A stretch of 64,000 nucleotides of DNA from Ziziphus jujuba (lineage: Eukaryota; Streptophyta; Magnoliopsida; Rosales; Rhamnaceae). The stretch spans positions 31,592,501-31,656,500 of the forward strand of contig NC_083380.1 in the NCBI RefSeq assembly GCF_031755915.1, given 5' to 3'. The position numbers and the translations under genes are program-made. Below are positions 1 to 11,728 of this stretch, piece after piece; the stretch's first letter is position 1; every line of letters starts with the position of its first letter. Under the pieces are notes generated by a model. It was not told the origin of the DNA and did not search any database. It saw only the letters and a program-made list of their open reading frames with translations.

Positions 1-75
1 AGATATATAAAAATTAGCTAGCTATTTAACAACATGACATGTAAGTGTAGTGAACTATTTACATAATAATTGTAC

Positions 76-720
76 CTTGAATCCTTTGTCAAGTTAATGG
101 ATATGATTATGAGGCATGTTGAGTATAACAAGTTGTTTTGGACCAGAATTGAATGGCAAAGTAGGAAACTGGTATCCAGGCAAATCAATTAACCTTAACT
201 CATTAGGAAGGTATCCAATCGCAGTAGAAAGGACTACATTAGCAAATATAAGTAGCCGTAGCCTTTTCATTTTTTTGAGTGATGTAGCATTCAAGTATAG
301 AGTTCTCTGTTCAGGCAACTTCAACATAATTCCTTCAGTTCAGGGAAAACCATGAGGAGTCATTACAAAGTCCACTTCAAATATATTACAATTTTTAAGA
401 TGAAGGGATTTCAATATAGGAAATATAGAACTGCGAAATGTTTGAAGTGCTTGAGTAAGGAAATTTGGGCAGTTTAAGAGTTCATAAGGGGAAACTTGGA
501 GAGTTTTGAGCAACCATCGAGAATGAGTAGTTGAAATTTTAGGTGATCATAAATGCTAGTTGGAATGAGTCTTTTAAAAACGATACTGTAGCACTTGAAG
601 TCAAATTGAGGAAGGCAACTGTTGTATAACAGTATAAATTTAGACTCGTTATGTATTCTCTTTTCTACAAATGTTATGAATGTATTGGAGCTTTGAACAT
701 CCTTGAAATGCCAATGTTCT
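76..720 (-). pseudogene. F1: chimeric TNL fragment (LRR piece joined to LRR-start exon)
   Basis: On the minus strand, 345-76 matches exon 3 of the other TNLs in this window: the start of the LRR with LPEQRTLYLNA, KKMKRLRLL and YLPNELRLIDLPGYQFP, ending at a GT donor after 76. A proper exon 3 should be preceded by an NBS exon. Here, directly upstream (about 360-720), is degenerate LRR sequence with several stops, including a readable LILDGCSKLSKFP. LRR sequence therefore sits upstream of the LRR-start exon, the wrong order for a TNL. This suggests unequal recombination between paralogues. The rest of this copy would lie beyond the left edge. It is not functional as it stands. Confidence 0.7.
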
Positions 721-789
721 AAAAGATACAGAGACCAAATTTAGACTGGTAATGTATTTCTCTTCCATGTCCTCTGTTTCAGATATGTT

Positions 790-2203
790 GGCCACTTCTT
801 CCTCTTCCTAGTCCTCTGATCCAAATATGTTGGTCCTGGCAGATACAGGTTCACTGCAAACTTTGTGAAATAGGATTGGAGACTTTTCGTTCAGGTTTTG
901 TGCTACCATGTTCTCATGTTGATCCCATAGTAAATGAACCCCACAACTAGAGATGGGTACTTCTCTGTCATAATTATGCTTCTCCCTCCTGCCCAAGAAT
1001 GAAAGCTTAACATGTTTTAATTTTTTTAGGAGACTTGTTTTAGTATCCTTGAATGAGAATATAGCAAGCACTCAGAAAGATGGGTGCGAGCAGGGAGATA
1101 AATAAGCCACATATTCCTTGGTTCTATCAAAATGCTCTCTCTTCTAAGACCCTACATGAGAATCATTTTCCTGAAGTAGTTCAAATGACAACCCATTATT
1201 TGTTTCCTCCCTGATCTAGAGACTGCACAAATGTCACTGCAGCCATTTTCTTTGACATATTCCAAGGCATGTTGAAGGTTATGGATTCTGTTAGCAGACT
1301 TATGGCTAAACCAGTGTGGAATATCAGATCCTGAAAGATTAACTTCAACTTCTGAGTCCCTCAAGAAGCCTCACAACTTAATGGAAATCGTTAGTTTGAC
1401 ACACACACACACACACATACACATAACCATTGTATATGTACTTGTGACATTTATACATAGAGAGGGAGTGGCTGTGCCACATGAAATGTTCTTTGCCATT
1501 ATCTTCCATGGAGTGCTGACAAATGATTTGCAGTGACTTGCAATTAAAATAATTTGACTTTTTGGAAGCTCAGGAATTTCCTTTAGTTGACAATCAGCTA
1601 AAGTAAGGTCTAAGAGCTTAGAAAGCTTCAGACTGGAGGAAAGATTGACAAACATGTTACCTGATAAATTGAACCGTTGAAGCAAGGGAAAACTAAAAGG
1701 AGTAACAAGAAAGTCCTCTTCTGATATATTACAATTGGTAAGATTCAATATGCTATTGCTGAGCTTAGCTGTGCTATGTATTTTTTTGTTTATAGTTTGG
1801 AAATTTAGAGAGATTTTTGCAACCATTTAAGATCAAGGAAACCTAGGAACTTTAGCTTATAAATGCTACTTGGAACGTGCACAAGCTCTTTACACATGGA
1901 TAAGTACAACTTCTGAAACGCAACTATAAGATCAATTAGGGAATGCAAAACTTTTATTGCAGTGCCACATAAATCTAGGCTTGTTAAAAATTCTATTTTC
2001 TCAACAACGTTAGGAATTTTGAGTCTTGAGCAGCCTTGAAAATCCAATTTTCTAAAATATTTAGACACCGTTCTCAGATTGTTGCAGTATGAGCGTCTAT
2101 TGTAACCAACATAGGCATCTGAAGAAGTAGAGGCAAGAAAGTGAGCCATACAAAATGTAATACATTTGTTCTCAGGTTTTAGGGAACAATTTGGCTTTGC
2201 CAA
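790..2203 (-). pseudogene. F2: TNL 3' fragment (LRR exon plus C-terminal post-LRR domain)
   Basis: Minus-strand remnant of the 3' half of a TNL, without TIR or NBS. From about 2,110 down it has LRR sequence (FQGCSRLKIPNVVEKIEF, SLDLCGTAIK, CKELVHVPSSIYKLKFL), then a second reading frame with RFNLSGNMFVNLSSS and KSFVSTPWKIMAKN, the usual end of the LRR exon in this cluster. After an intron carrying a CA microsatellite (1,397-1,418) comes the post-LRR exon (about 1,374-790), recognised by SGSDIPHWFSHKSANRIHN, the typical 'G..IP.WF' start of the C-terminal jelly-roll/post-LRR domain. Frames change between pieces and the reading is broken. The same arrangement occurs at 42,227-43,560 (F4). Confidence 0.75.
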
Positions 2204-3082
2204 GATTATGGATGGATAAAGGCAATAAATATTAGATGTCAGTTATCCCTTCACTGGACAAGTACATGACTTTAATTGTACAGAAAATTGAAACACATCA
2301 GTTACATTTTCTAGAAATGTAAGATAAGAAACCTATGATTATGATTTATACATATATTCGTTTCTGTATGTTTAGATTTGGTGCAAAACTCCACCATAAC
2401 CTTGTTACTTACTTTCTTGTATCCCACTATATGCTAGCTATCTGCCCCAGTTAATATTTTTCTTTATCTTCCATCATGCATCTTCCTTCATCACCGCTTT
2501 CATATTGTTTGACAGATTTGAGTTTAATCTATCCTTCACCATTGCCGGAAAAATGAAATTTGATGTTAATCCTTGTTGAACTCGAACAATTCAAAAATAC
2601 AAATATATTATGCTGGTACTTGTACCTTCTGCATCCTTTTGAAAGCTTTTGAACTTTTCTCCCTCAATGATTAAGCACTTTCCTCGATTTTACTGCATCT
2701 ACTTTCACCATAGAAACCATTGGAAATAAGATATTTAGTTCCCCAAAGGCAAAGCAAGTAACCTAAATATATTCATAACCACAAACACAATCATCAAACC
2801 ATCTTTAAAACATAGCAACAAGACTTACTGTGAGTTCTTCAACATTCACTCAGTTGATAGATGTTGGCAAGTTCTTCCTCCTCTTCTGAGTCCTCTGTTT
2901 CAGACATGTGGTCCCAGCCAATTCATATTCCCTTTTCTGCTTTTAAGTCCAACTGAATTGAATGCCACCATGAGTTTGAATAATAACAAATTTATGACAA
3001 ATTTGAATAATGATGTAATTTAATGCTAATCTTTTTAAAAATTGCCTCAGATTATAATTTTACCAGTATTTTTTAGAACAAT
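2204..3082. other. Non-coding TNL 3' flank with a repeated C-terminal acidic tail
   Basis: No intact gene. The stretch is paralogous to 35,450-36,570 and to 43,561-43,822 joined to 49,417-49,990, so it is part of the duplicated unit. Around 2,395-2,415 it holds the unoccupied target of copia 2 (a single TTTCT). At 2,860-2,945 there is a decayed copy of the acidic tail found at the end of the C-terminal exons, rich in runs that encode glutamate on the minus strand. Confidence 0.6.
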
Positions 3083-3796
3083 TTAGCCACGAGACATATT
3101 TTTTCTAGCCAGTTCTTCTCCCATGTCCTCTGTTTTGATGGTCGTCCAGTTCCTCTTCTTCTTCCAAGTACTCTGTTTCAAATATGTTGGTACTGGCAGA
3201 TACACGTTCCCTTTTCTGCCTTGAACTCCAACTGAATTGCATGCCTCCATTAGCAAAATCATCAAAGGTTCTGTCAATAATATGTGAAATAGAGTCAGAG
3301 ACTTTAATCGGCTTTCCTTCAATCATGATCTCACATCCCTCCAATTGTATGTGAATCCCACAAGCACTAGCCATCCCCATGCTCTAAACCTTGATTTTGT
3401 TAATGTGTTGTATTCTTTCAATAACACTAATTGGTATCCTTGAATGGAGAATATGGCAAGCACTCGGAAAGAAGGGTGCTAGCAGGGAGATAAGTAAGCA
3501 ACATATTCCCTGGTTCTACAAAAATGTTCCCTCTTCTTAGACACCCCCCACAAGAATCACTTTTATCAAGTAGTTGAAACGACAATTCCATTCTTTGTTT
3601 GCAGATAGATTCAGAGACAACACAAATGATCACTGCGGCTATTTTCGTTGACATATTTGAAGGCACATTAAAGGTTACGTTTTCCCGTTGCAGACTTATG
3701 GCTAAACCAGTATGGAATATCATATCCTGGAAGTGTAGCTTCAACTTCTGAATCCCTAAAGAATCCCTGCAACTTAAAGGAAATCATTAGTTAAAC

Positions 3797-3829
<33 letters not shown>

Positions 3830-6800
3830 CACATACATATATAAGTATATATAACCATGGAATACTTGCCACAACTATATATATATATATACACAAACAC
3901 AGAAAACTAGAGACAGAGACTGACCGTGTCATTGGAAATGATCTTGGCCATTATCTTCCATGGAGTCTCAACCAATGACTTGCAGTGGCTTGGTTTTAAA
4001 TTAATTTAACGTTCTGGAAGCTCTAGAATTTCCTGAAGTCGTTGCAATTAGCTAAACTAAGATCCGAAAGCTTAGAAAGCTTGCTAATGGAGGGAAGACT
4101 TACAAACTTGTTACCAGATAGATCCAACCATTCAAGTAAAGAAATACTAAAAGGAGTTCCAAGAAATCCACGTTTGATATATTACAATTTTGAAGATTTA
4201 ACCTTCTGAGCTCAAATGCACCGTGTATTTCTTGGACATAGTTTGGGACCATAGAGAAATTTGAGAAACCATTAAGAACAAGGACGTCAAGAAACGCTAG
4301 CTTATAAATGGTAGATGGAATGTGCACAAGCTTTTTACAAGCAGATAAGCATAACTCCCTAAGAGCAACTATATGATCAATTGAGCAAGGCAACTGTTTT
4401 ATTGTTGTGCCTGATAAATCTAGGCTTGTTATAAATTCAGTTTTCTCAACAATGTTGGGAAACATTTGGAATTGCAAGCAGCCTTCAAAATTTAATGTTC
4501 TAAAATATTTGGGCCCCAGATTACTTGGAACAGTCTTGAGATTGCTGCAACATCGAGCATCTATTGTAACCAACTTAGTAAGAAATCCAACAAACACATG
4601 AATCTCAGCTAAACTTGTACAATTATTGACATATAAGCTCTCGAGATTGGGTGCCGTTGATAGGTCAGGGATTTTTCTTAATAATTTCGAGTGACTTAAG
4701 TTCAAAATTTTCAATCTTTCAAAATTCTGTAAACAGAAGATAAAAAGGGGAAAAATGTAAATTAGCTAGCTATTCTGGAACATGGCAATGTAATTATGGT
4801 GAACAATTTACCTCGAATCATTTGTCAAGTTGATGGATATGGCTATTAGGCATGTTGAGTATAGCAAGTTGTTTTAGACCAGAATTGAAGGATAATGTGG
4901 GGAACTGGTATCCCGTCAAATCAGTTAGCCTTAACTCATTAGGAAGGTACTTAATGGCACCGGAAAGGACTACATTAGTAAATATAAGTAGTCGAAGCCT
5001 TTTCATTTTTTTGAATGATGTAGCATTCAAGTATAGTGTTCTCTTTTCAGGAAACTTCAGCATAATTTCTTCGATCGAATTTGTTCCCTAAATATTTGGA
5101 GGGGAGTAAAACAGTCTGGTTATATAAAAAACACAATATCTAACAACATTATGTTAGAAGTTATTGCAAAGGAGCTTTTTAGATGAGTCTTACAGTGTTT
5201 TCTGAGAAAATGCGAAAAACATCATCTAGAGACCATAATCTACTACGTTTTCCAGCTTTAGGGGATTCCTAGCAGACAATTTCTTTACCCATTTCTTGCA
5301 TCAAGTTATGGATTCTTAGCTTATTGTGCTCTACATTTATGAGAGACATATCCGAAAGAATTCCGATTCCAATGATTGGGCGGAAATTACTACTCCCAAG
5401 CACTTGGGTGGCATAATCTTTGTCCTCACCAACAAAGAAACATGCAATATCAAGGAAAAGAGTCTTCTCATCATCCTGTAAAGCATCATAACTTATTTTA
5501 AGTATTTCATATAATTTCTTGTCCGGCTTCTTTTCCAAATTATGTATTGCACTGTGCCATTGGTCTTCTTTCCTACCACACAGGAAGGAGCCCAATATTA
5601 CAAGAGCTAATGGAAGGCCACTAGCATAACGTACGATACAATGTGAGAGTGTGTGGTAATCTTCAACAGGTTTCTCTCTCTTAAAAGCATTCCAACTAAA
5701 GAGTTCAACAGCTCTCCGATAATTCAATTCCGGGACCTCATATGTTCTCTTAACTTCATGAGTGGTTAGCAAGTGTTTATTTCTAGTGGTTACAATGATT
5801 CTATTTCCGGAGCCAAACTAGTCATGTCCTCTGCTAATGTCTCCAATTGATCTAGTTCATCAACATCGTTAAGAATGAGAAGTACTCGTTTGTTGCAAAG
5901 CCTTTCCTTTATGATGTTGATACCTCTATGAATATTCCCAACCTTCAAATTTCTATCCCCAAGCATGTCAAAAAAAAGCACTTCTTGCAATTGAACAAAA
6001 CCGAAATGTTGCTTGGATGTTTCTCTAACATCTGCAAAGGAAGCTGGAACCTTCAAATTCATAAGCAAAGCTATTAAAAGCAGCTTTAGCAATAGTTGTT
6101 TTTCCTATCCCACCAATTCCATGGATGCCTATGAATCACACATCCTTCTCTCCAACATTTATTAATGAAGCCAGCTTATGCAGATGGGATTCAATTCCAA
6201 CAGGGTATTTGGAAACATGTAGAAGTGTACGATTCAATTTGCTTAGTGCAGCTTCAACAATTCTTTGGATCAATTGAGATTCATCTCTTCCCGTTAAGAA
6301 ATACCCACAAGGCGGCAAGAGGAAAACTTTAGATAGATATATGAGAAAATAAATTAATTATTATGGTGAACACACAACACAACACTACAAAATAAAATTA
6401 TTTACCAAAAAAAAAAAAACAACACTACAAAATAAAATTATTTTTTGTTTCAACATGTCACATGCTTAGAAGCATAAAGTTTTCTAATCAAAAGTAATAT
6501 CTACATAAAGGACGTTTTATTTTTTATTTTTTATTTTTTTTTATCATTACAATAATTAATAATTCAAAAGAGAAGAATAGGATGTTTCTACCCACTGTAT
6601 CTCATACATGAGAGTGTAAAAAACATATCAATTGAGCCAATTTATTTGACAGCTACATAAAAGGATTTAACTTTTTGCGACTATAAATACAATTTTAATT
6701 ATAACCAAGAGTACAATCTCTTAAATATCTGACTGTGTACTAAAACATATATACAACACCCCATGCATATAAACAGATTAATCTTTTTGTTATTTAAAAT

Positions 6801-8578
6801 ATGATTAACGGCATATTTTGATCAAATATAATATAGGGTAAAATACAAAATCACCTTACCCCATCTCTATATTAAGTAGTTATAATAACCAAAACTAGTT
6901 ATAATATTTGATTTTCAATTTTGTTTTATCAAATATTATTATACCTTTAAAATATAAGGAGAATTCTTCTATTAAGAAGTTCTGATTGTTTTTTCATCAG
7001 GATTTCAATTTTCAGCCTTTGGATTACTTCAAAGGTTGAGATGTATAATTGTTTTTTAGGTTTAAATGAGTTCAGACAAGGTTACTTTACCCTTCTAGGG
7101 TTTTACTGTATTACCCAATTTATTTAGATTACCAAAACATTTTTAAATCTTAACCCTTAAATATATGTACGAGCTGATAAGAGAGATTATGATAAAAAGT
7201 GCATTTGGATATCTTGATGAAAAACTAATTGATATAAGTGTCTGTTTGGCAGAGCTTTTTTTTTTTTTTTTTTAGGTCAAAAGCTCTATTTGAAGGCCAA
7301 AAGCTCTTTTATTAAAAAATAAAGATGTTTGATAAAAGTTAACAAGTACTTGTGAAAAAAAAAAAAAAAAAACAGCTTTTTAAAACTGTTTTAGAGAAGT
7401 CTAAATTTTATGTTTTTCTAGAAAAATTTTTTTTAGCATATATAAAAACTCAACAAGCGTTTAATGTAGCTTTTTTAGCTTATATAGAAACTCATTGAGC
7501 ATATAATGTAATGTTTTTTTTTTTTTATTTACAACCAAATAGTTATTATTTTTTTTTTAATAAAAGCTATTTTTTAAAAAGATCTATTATATAAATCTTT
7601 AAAGACTAAAGCTCTATTTTTATCAGTTATATCAAATAGATCCTAAATATAGAATTTTACTTTCACAAATATTCATGTGATTCTATTTTATGAGGATAAA
7701 ATGGATATTTTAGTCATTATGTAATTTAAGCTATAATATATTTTCTCACATGTGACATATATGTATAAAAAGGAAAATAGATTTCAACAAATAATAATAA
7801 TAAAGCAAATAACAATATTAATAATTCACAATAATTTCTTCCCTTTCTCACTATACTATCGCAAATCTCCAATCTTCAAAATATAAGTGTGAATAGCTTA
7901 CCAAGTAAGCCAATATCATCTAATATAAGAATAGTAACAATAACAATAGAAAACAAATGTAAATGGATGAGCATATATTGAAATTTACCTTAGTTTTAAC
8001 TAGAATTCATTAACTAATGCAATTTGATGGATGGATTAAGGTGAGTTGATAAGAAATTTACATTCCCATTGTCTAAATGCCATCCGGATAAATTGGTAGC
8101 GTTATCAAAGCAATCTTCCACTCTGGTAGCTTTTCCTTCTTCTTATTATCGGAACTTTCTTCATATTGAGCTAATGCTTCTTCAAAATTGCCCCTGTGAT
8201 TTCTTACATCAGAAGGATCCACATATAAAAATGTTGGCCAAACAAGCTGTCGAAGTGATTCTCGACATTTAAAGATCTCCACTAGCTCATCCAAACACCA
8301 CGACGAAGATGCATAGTTTTTGGAGAAGATGATGATTGATATCTTTGATTGTTTGATAGCCGTGATGAGTGAGGTTGAAATTTCTTCTCCCCTCCTCAGC
8401 TCTTCATTGTCAATGAAAGTTTGAATTCCTTTTTGCTGCAAGGCTCTATAAAGATGGCTTGTGAAATTGTCCCGCGTATCTGTACCTCTGAAGCTCAAGA
8501 AAACATCATGCTGTCTTTCTCCATGGCTACTAGAAAAAGAGGAAGAGGGAAAGAGGTGGAAGGAAGCAAGTAAGCCCT
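3083..8578 (-). pseudogene. R1: TIR-NBS-LRR resistance gene, full-length layout but inactivated
   Basis: All five exons of the family are visible. TIR exon 8,578-8,066 (SFRGTDTRDNF, TFIDNEELRRGE, SSWCLDELVEI). NBS exon 6,286-5,194 (P-loop GIGGIGKTT, kinase-2 LLILNDVDEL, GLPLALVILGSFL, FLDIACFFVGEDKDY, MHD position read as RIHNLMQEMG). LRR-start exon 5,087-4,812. LRR exon 4,726-3,925. C-terminal post-LRR exon about 3,774-3,083. Lesions, judged against R4: start ATG is AGG (8,578-8,576); single-base deletions before the first TIR strand and near the TIR end; donor GT is GA (8,065-8,064); in-frame TGA just before the P-loop where R4 has CGA; frameshifts after the P-loop and between kinase-2 and RNBS-B; a shift in the LRR near 4,160. 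Kinase-2 has Asn where Asp is usual. It would have been an intracellular receptor for pathogen effectors. Confidence 0.88.
7238..7644. mobile_element. MITE-like insertion in intron 1 of R1
   Basis: About 407 bp present in intron 1 of R1 and absent from the matching intron of R4, where GATATAAATATAAAATT runs on without a break near 61,130. The ends are imperfect inverted repeats: left CTGTTTGGCAGAGCTTTT; right, read on the minus strand, a diverged CTATTTGATAT... followed by AGAGCTTT. Long A and T runs lie inside and there is no coding sequence. It resembles a hAT-like MITE, but I see no clean 8 bp target duplication, so the superfamily is a guess. Confidence 0.5.
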
Positions 8579-8698
8579 ACCAAGCTCAAGTAATTAATTC
8601 AGCTTTCTCAGCTTTTTATGGATTACTAAATGCAATAATCAGATGACAAACATAGATTGGAATCGCCTACTTCAATGGAGATGCTAAAGTCAATGATG

Positions 8699-8709
8699 TT
8701 TATATAGGG
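8699..8709 (-). promoter_or_regulatory. Probable TATA box of R1
   Basis: Minus-strand CCCTATATAAAC, about 125 bp upstream of the ancestral start codon. The same motif sits at the same distance in R4 (62,092-62,105), and a TTGACT W-box core follows on the gene side in both copies. Confidence 0.5.
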
Positions 8710-10256
8710 TTTTTAGAACCTTTATTGTTAAACTTTTGCACTTTGATCCCTATTTTTATTTTTTTTTCATTTTGTTCGCTAAAATTCGAGTTTTGATACA
8801 TTTATGATCTTTAAACTATTTTTTATCTACTTTTCAAACGGTTTAGTGTCCTTGTTACAACAATAAAGTAATAAAATTACAATTAAACAACCCTAAAAAA
8901 TATTTGTATGTTCGATAAAATGCATTGTGTATATGAATGCCTAAAATTGTTAAAAATTAAAAAAAAAAAAAAAGATTAAATTAAAATTTAAAGATCAAAA
9001 TGTTAATAAAAAAAGTTTCAGACAACAAAATACAAAAACATAATAATTGAGAGGCATAAATGCTAAATATTCTATTGATTTATTTATTTATTTGGTAAAT
9101 GCTGGATACCCTATTTTATTTGGTAACTTCTGTGACGATGGACAGGGGAATATTTGGACTCGGACAACAAAAATCAGGTAGAGACTTGCATTATGACCAA
9201 CTCAAACAAATCTGTTTAATTTCTTTATATTCTTTTTGCTACGTCGTTTTTTTTTTTTTTTTTTTTTTTCCTTCTATTTTTTTGTTTTTTTTTTTTTTTT
9301 TGTTTTTTTGGGGCTAGAGAGTGCTTATTCCAATAAGATGCTTTCCCTCCCTATATTTTATCCATCTCTTCACATTCACCAATTCAGATCTGTTTGTAGA
9401 AAAGTCAACGTTGATTATTAATCTCTCTTCATCATGATTGGACACTCGATGCACATATTTTTATATCTGTATTAATTGTAAGGAAAATCAACATTGATAA
9501 CTTTATATTATGAATAATAATAATAAAAAATCCCGAAATTAACATGGATCCCACACGTAGTGACCCAGTTTTCTGGAATTTTATTTCTTCCAGCTGATAA
9601 AAATTTATGTGACCCTGACTTTTCTAACAAGATCATTCTAGAAGAGAGATAAAAGGCATATTCCCTTTTTTTTTTTTTTTTTTTTTTTTTTGGGGAAGTT
9701 TCTCATCCTTTTTAAAAGATGGAAAACAGAAAATTATTCAGTGAAACCGTCGTCGTACGTAGTCAAGCAAGCGATCCATAAAAAATTCGGCTATTGTACA
9801 GGATGTATTTTTGCCAAGACTAATTAAAGTTTAGCTTTTGCCAAGCTTCGTTTCAAAATCTTAGCAAAGGCAATAAACTAAATGGTAATTTATAGGCTAC
9901 TTCCATGAAGATCCATCTTTATTTTGCAGCTAGTCAACTTGGACCATCGAAAGGTGAAAAGACTTTCTAATGGATCTAAGCAAATGGACATGGTTCGACC
10001 TTTAATCTGCCATATTAAAAAAAAATTATGATAATAATAGAATTCTTTCTTATTAGGGTTATGCTAGTGGCCTTGTCCTTTTATCTTTCATCATTTGGGC
10101 CAGAGGCTTGTTAGACCGGGTCCCCCTGTAGGACCCACATGAACTTTAGCAGTCGGTTGTTGGTCTTAATCACAGCTAGGATGGCAATTGTAACTATCCA
10201 CTGATGTATTGGGTCTATCAAAAATTGCTATGCGTAGTCTGTGAGACTTTACACAA
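8710..10256. other. Upstream intergenic region of R1, duplicated at 62,106-63,660
   Basis: No gene. Colinear with the region upstream of R4. It contains poly-T runs (9,247-9,304; 9,666-9,692), a conserved block at 9,531-9,658, and a relatively GC-rich segment at 10,090-10,210 with a small GGGTCC...GGACCC inverted repeat that is kept at 63,507-63,610. Short open frames over the poly-T tracts are not genes. Confidence 0.6.
9531..9658 (-). promoter_or_regulatory. Conserved upstream block shared by three TIR genes (copy 1)
   Basis: About 130 bp, from CCCGAAATTAACATGGATCC to GAAGAGAGATAAAAGGCA, recurs upstream of R3 (32,111-32,243) and R4 (62,919-63,046). It lies about 0.95 kb upstream of R1 and R4 and about 0.34 kb upstream of R3. 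It carries TGACC/TGACTT cores on the plus strand and an ACACGT. The regulatory role is inferred from conservation only. Confidence 0.4.
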
Positions 10257-11160
10257 TATGTAGAAAGTTAAATTTAAAGTCAGCAACACAAATCATAATA
10301 ACAAAGACAAATGAGAAGAAATAGCAAAAATAGACAACGAAGCACAAGATTTTAACGTAGTTCAATTGACAATAAGACAATCTACATCCATGGCCAAACA
10401 GGGAAGAAGATATTCATTATCTAGCAAAATAACTTACAAGCACACACCAGCACATACCAAAAATACTCACTCTTACTCCTCTTGCTTTCTTACGCTTATA
10501 TTATATCCATAAACCATGACATGTAGCCAACTAGCATCCACACAAATTTTCTATTATATCTATAAAGCGTCCTGTCTGCAGGTCTATATGCTTTATGGAC
10601 TTAGGCGGTAAATTAGCAATTAGCTTCTGGTTGTTTCCGGAGGTGTGCATCACAACTTCAACTTCAGATTCCGTCGATTCCATTAAGGATGGAAGCCCGA
10701 CAAACTTGTGTTTAGATAGATCTAACCATTGCAGCTGAAAAAGGGTACTAGGGTACATGATGAAATCCACTTTAGATAGATGACAAAATCTAAGAACAGT
10801 ATCAAGGAGCTCTAGTCTGCCGTACCTTTCATCCCAGTTAGATATGGGTTCGCTTAGTAAGCCTAGATCAAGTAAAATTTCATGATCAAGAATTGCCAAT
10901 TGGTGCAAAAATTGATAGTGTTATCAGGAGATCCATCAAGTGGCCCAAGATGCATTAACCTGTATTTACTACCTGGAATAAGAATAAGCTTTTCAGAAAA
11001 GGTTATGCCTCTGAACTCCCCCATCCCAACTAAAAGCTTGAATTTGGAAGTCAACTCTTTTATAACTGTGCCAGTTATATCTATGCTAGTTAAATATTCC
11101 ATATTCTAGGAATTCTGGGGAGGCTCTGGAGTCTTGAGCAGCACATGAAATTCAATGTTC
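10257..11160 (-). pseudogene. F3: TNL LRR/C-terminal fragment (tandem copy of R2 3' end)
   Basis: Minus-strand LRR remnant: MEYLTSIDITGTVIKEL (near 11,100), YGRLELLDTVLRFCHLSKVD, LFQLQWLDLSKHKFVGLPS, then a short non-LRR end SIKHIDLQTGRFIDIIENLC. It matches the 3' part of R2 (14,598-14,945 and 11,161-11,728). The shared 3' sequence (10,257-10,530, 11,171-11,500 and again 63,660-64,000) shows a local tandem duplication. No TIR or NBS is attached. The frame is broken near 10,870. Confidence 0.7.
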
Positions 11161-11728
11161 TAAAATACTCCAATTTGTAGAAGGTTAAATTTAAACTCAG
11201 TAGCACAAATCATAATGACCAAGACAAATGAGAAGAAATGGCGAAAATAGACAAAGAAGCACAAGATTTTATCATTGTTCAATTGTCAGTGAGGCAATCT
11301 ACATCCATGGGAAAACAAGGAAGAAGATATCCATTATCTAGCAAAACAACTTACAAGCACACACCAGCACATACTGGCATATATGGAAGAACAGAGCTTT
11401 TCTTGCTTTTGCTCCAAGAAAACTCACTCTCACTTCTCTTACTCTCTCACGCTTCTATTATATCCATAAATCATAACATGTAGCCAACAAGCATCCACAC
11501 AAGTTTTCTATTATATCTATAAAGCATCTTCTCGGCTCCATTATATGCTCTATGGACTTAGGCGGTAATTTAGCAATAAGCTTTAGGCTATTTCTGGAGA
11601 TGTGCATCACAACTTCTATCAATTTCATTAAGGACTAAGATCGACAAACTTGCGTTTAGATAGATCAAGCCATTTCAGCTCTAAAAAGCTGTTAGGGGAC
11701 ATGATGAAATCCACTTTACATATATGAC
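11161..11728 (-). pseudogene. R2 3' end: last LRR and C-terminal sequence, cut off by a solo LTR
   Basis: Continuation of the R2 LRR beyond the 2.9 kb solo LTR. On the minus strand, F..FLELKWLDLSKRKFVDL is readable at about 11,700-11,640, then a decayed equivalent of the F3 tail and the same 3' flank as F3. It has stops, and a shortened stretch where F3 has ESTESEVEVVMHTS. Confidence 0.6.

Noticed and set aside
9099..9421. Two plus-strand frames with long Phe runs
   Set aside because: They read through poly-T tracts; not conserved in the duplicate at 62.6 kb.
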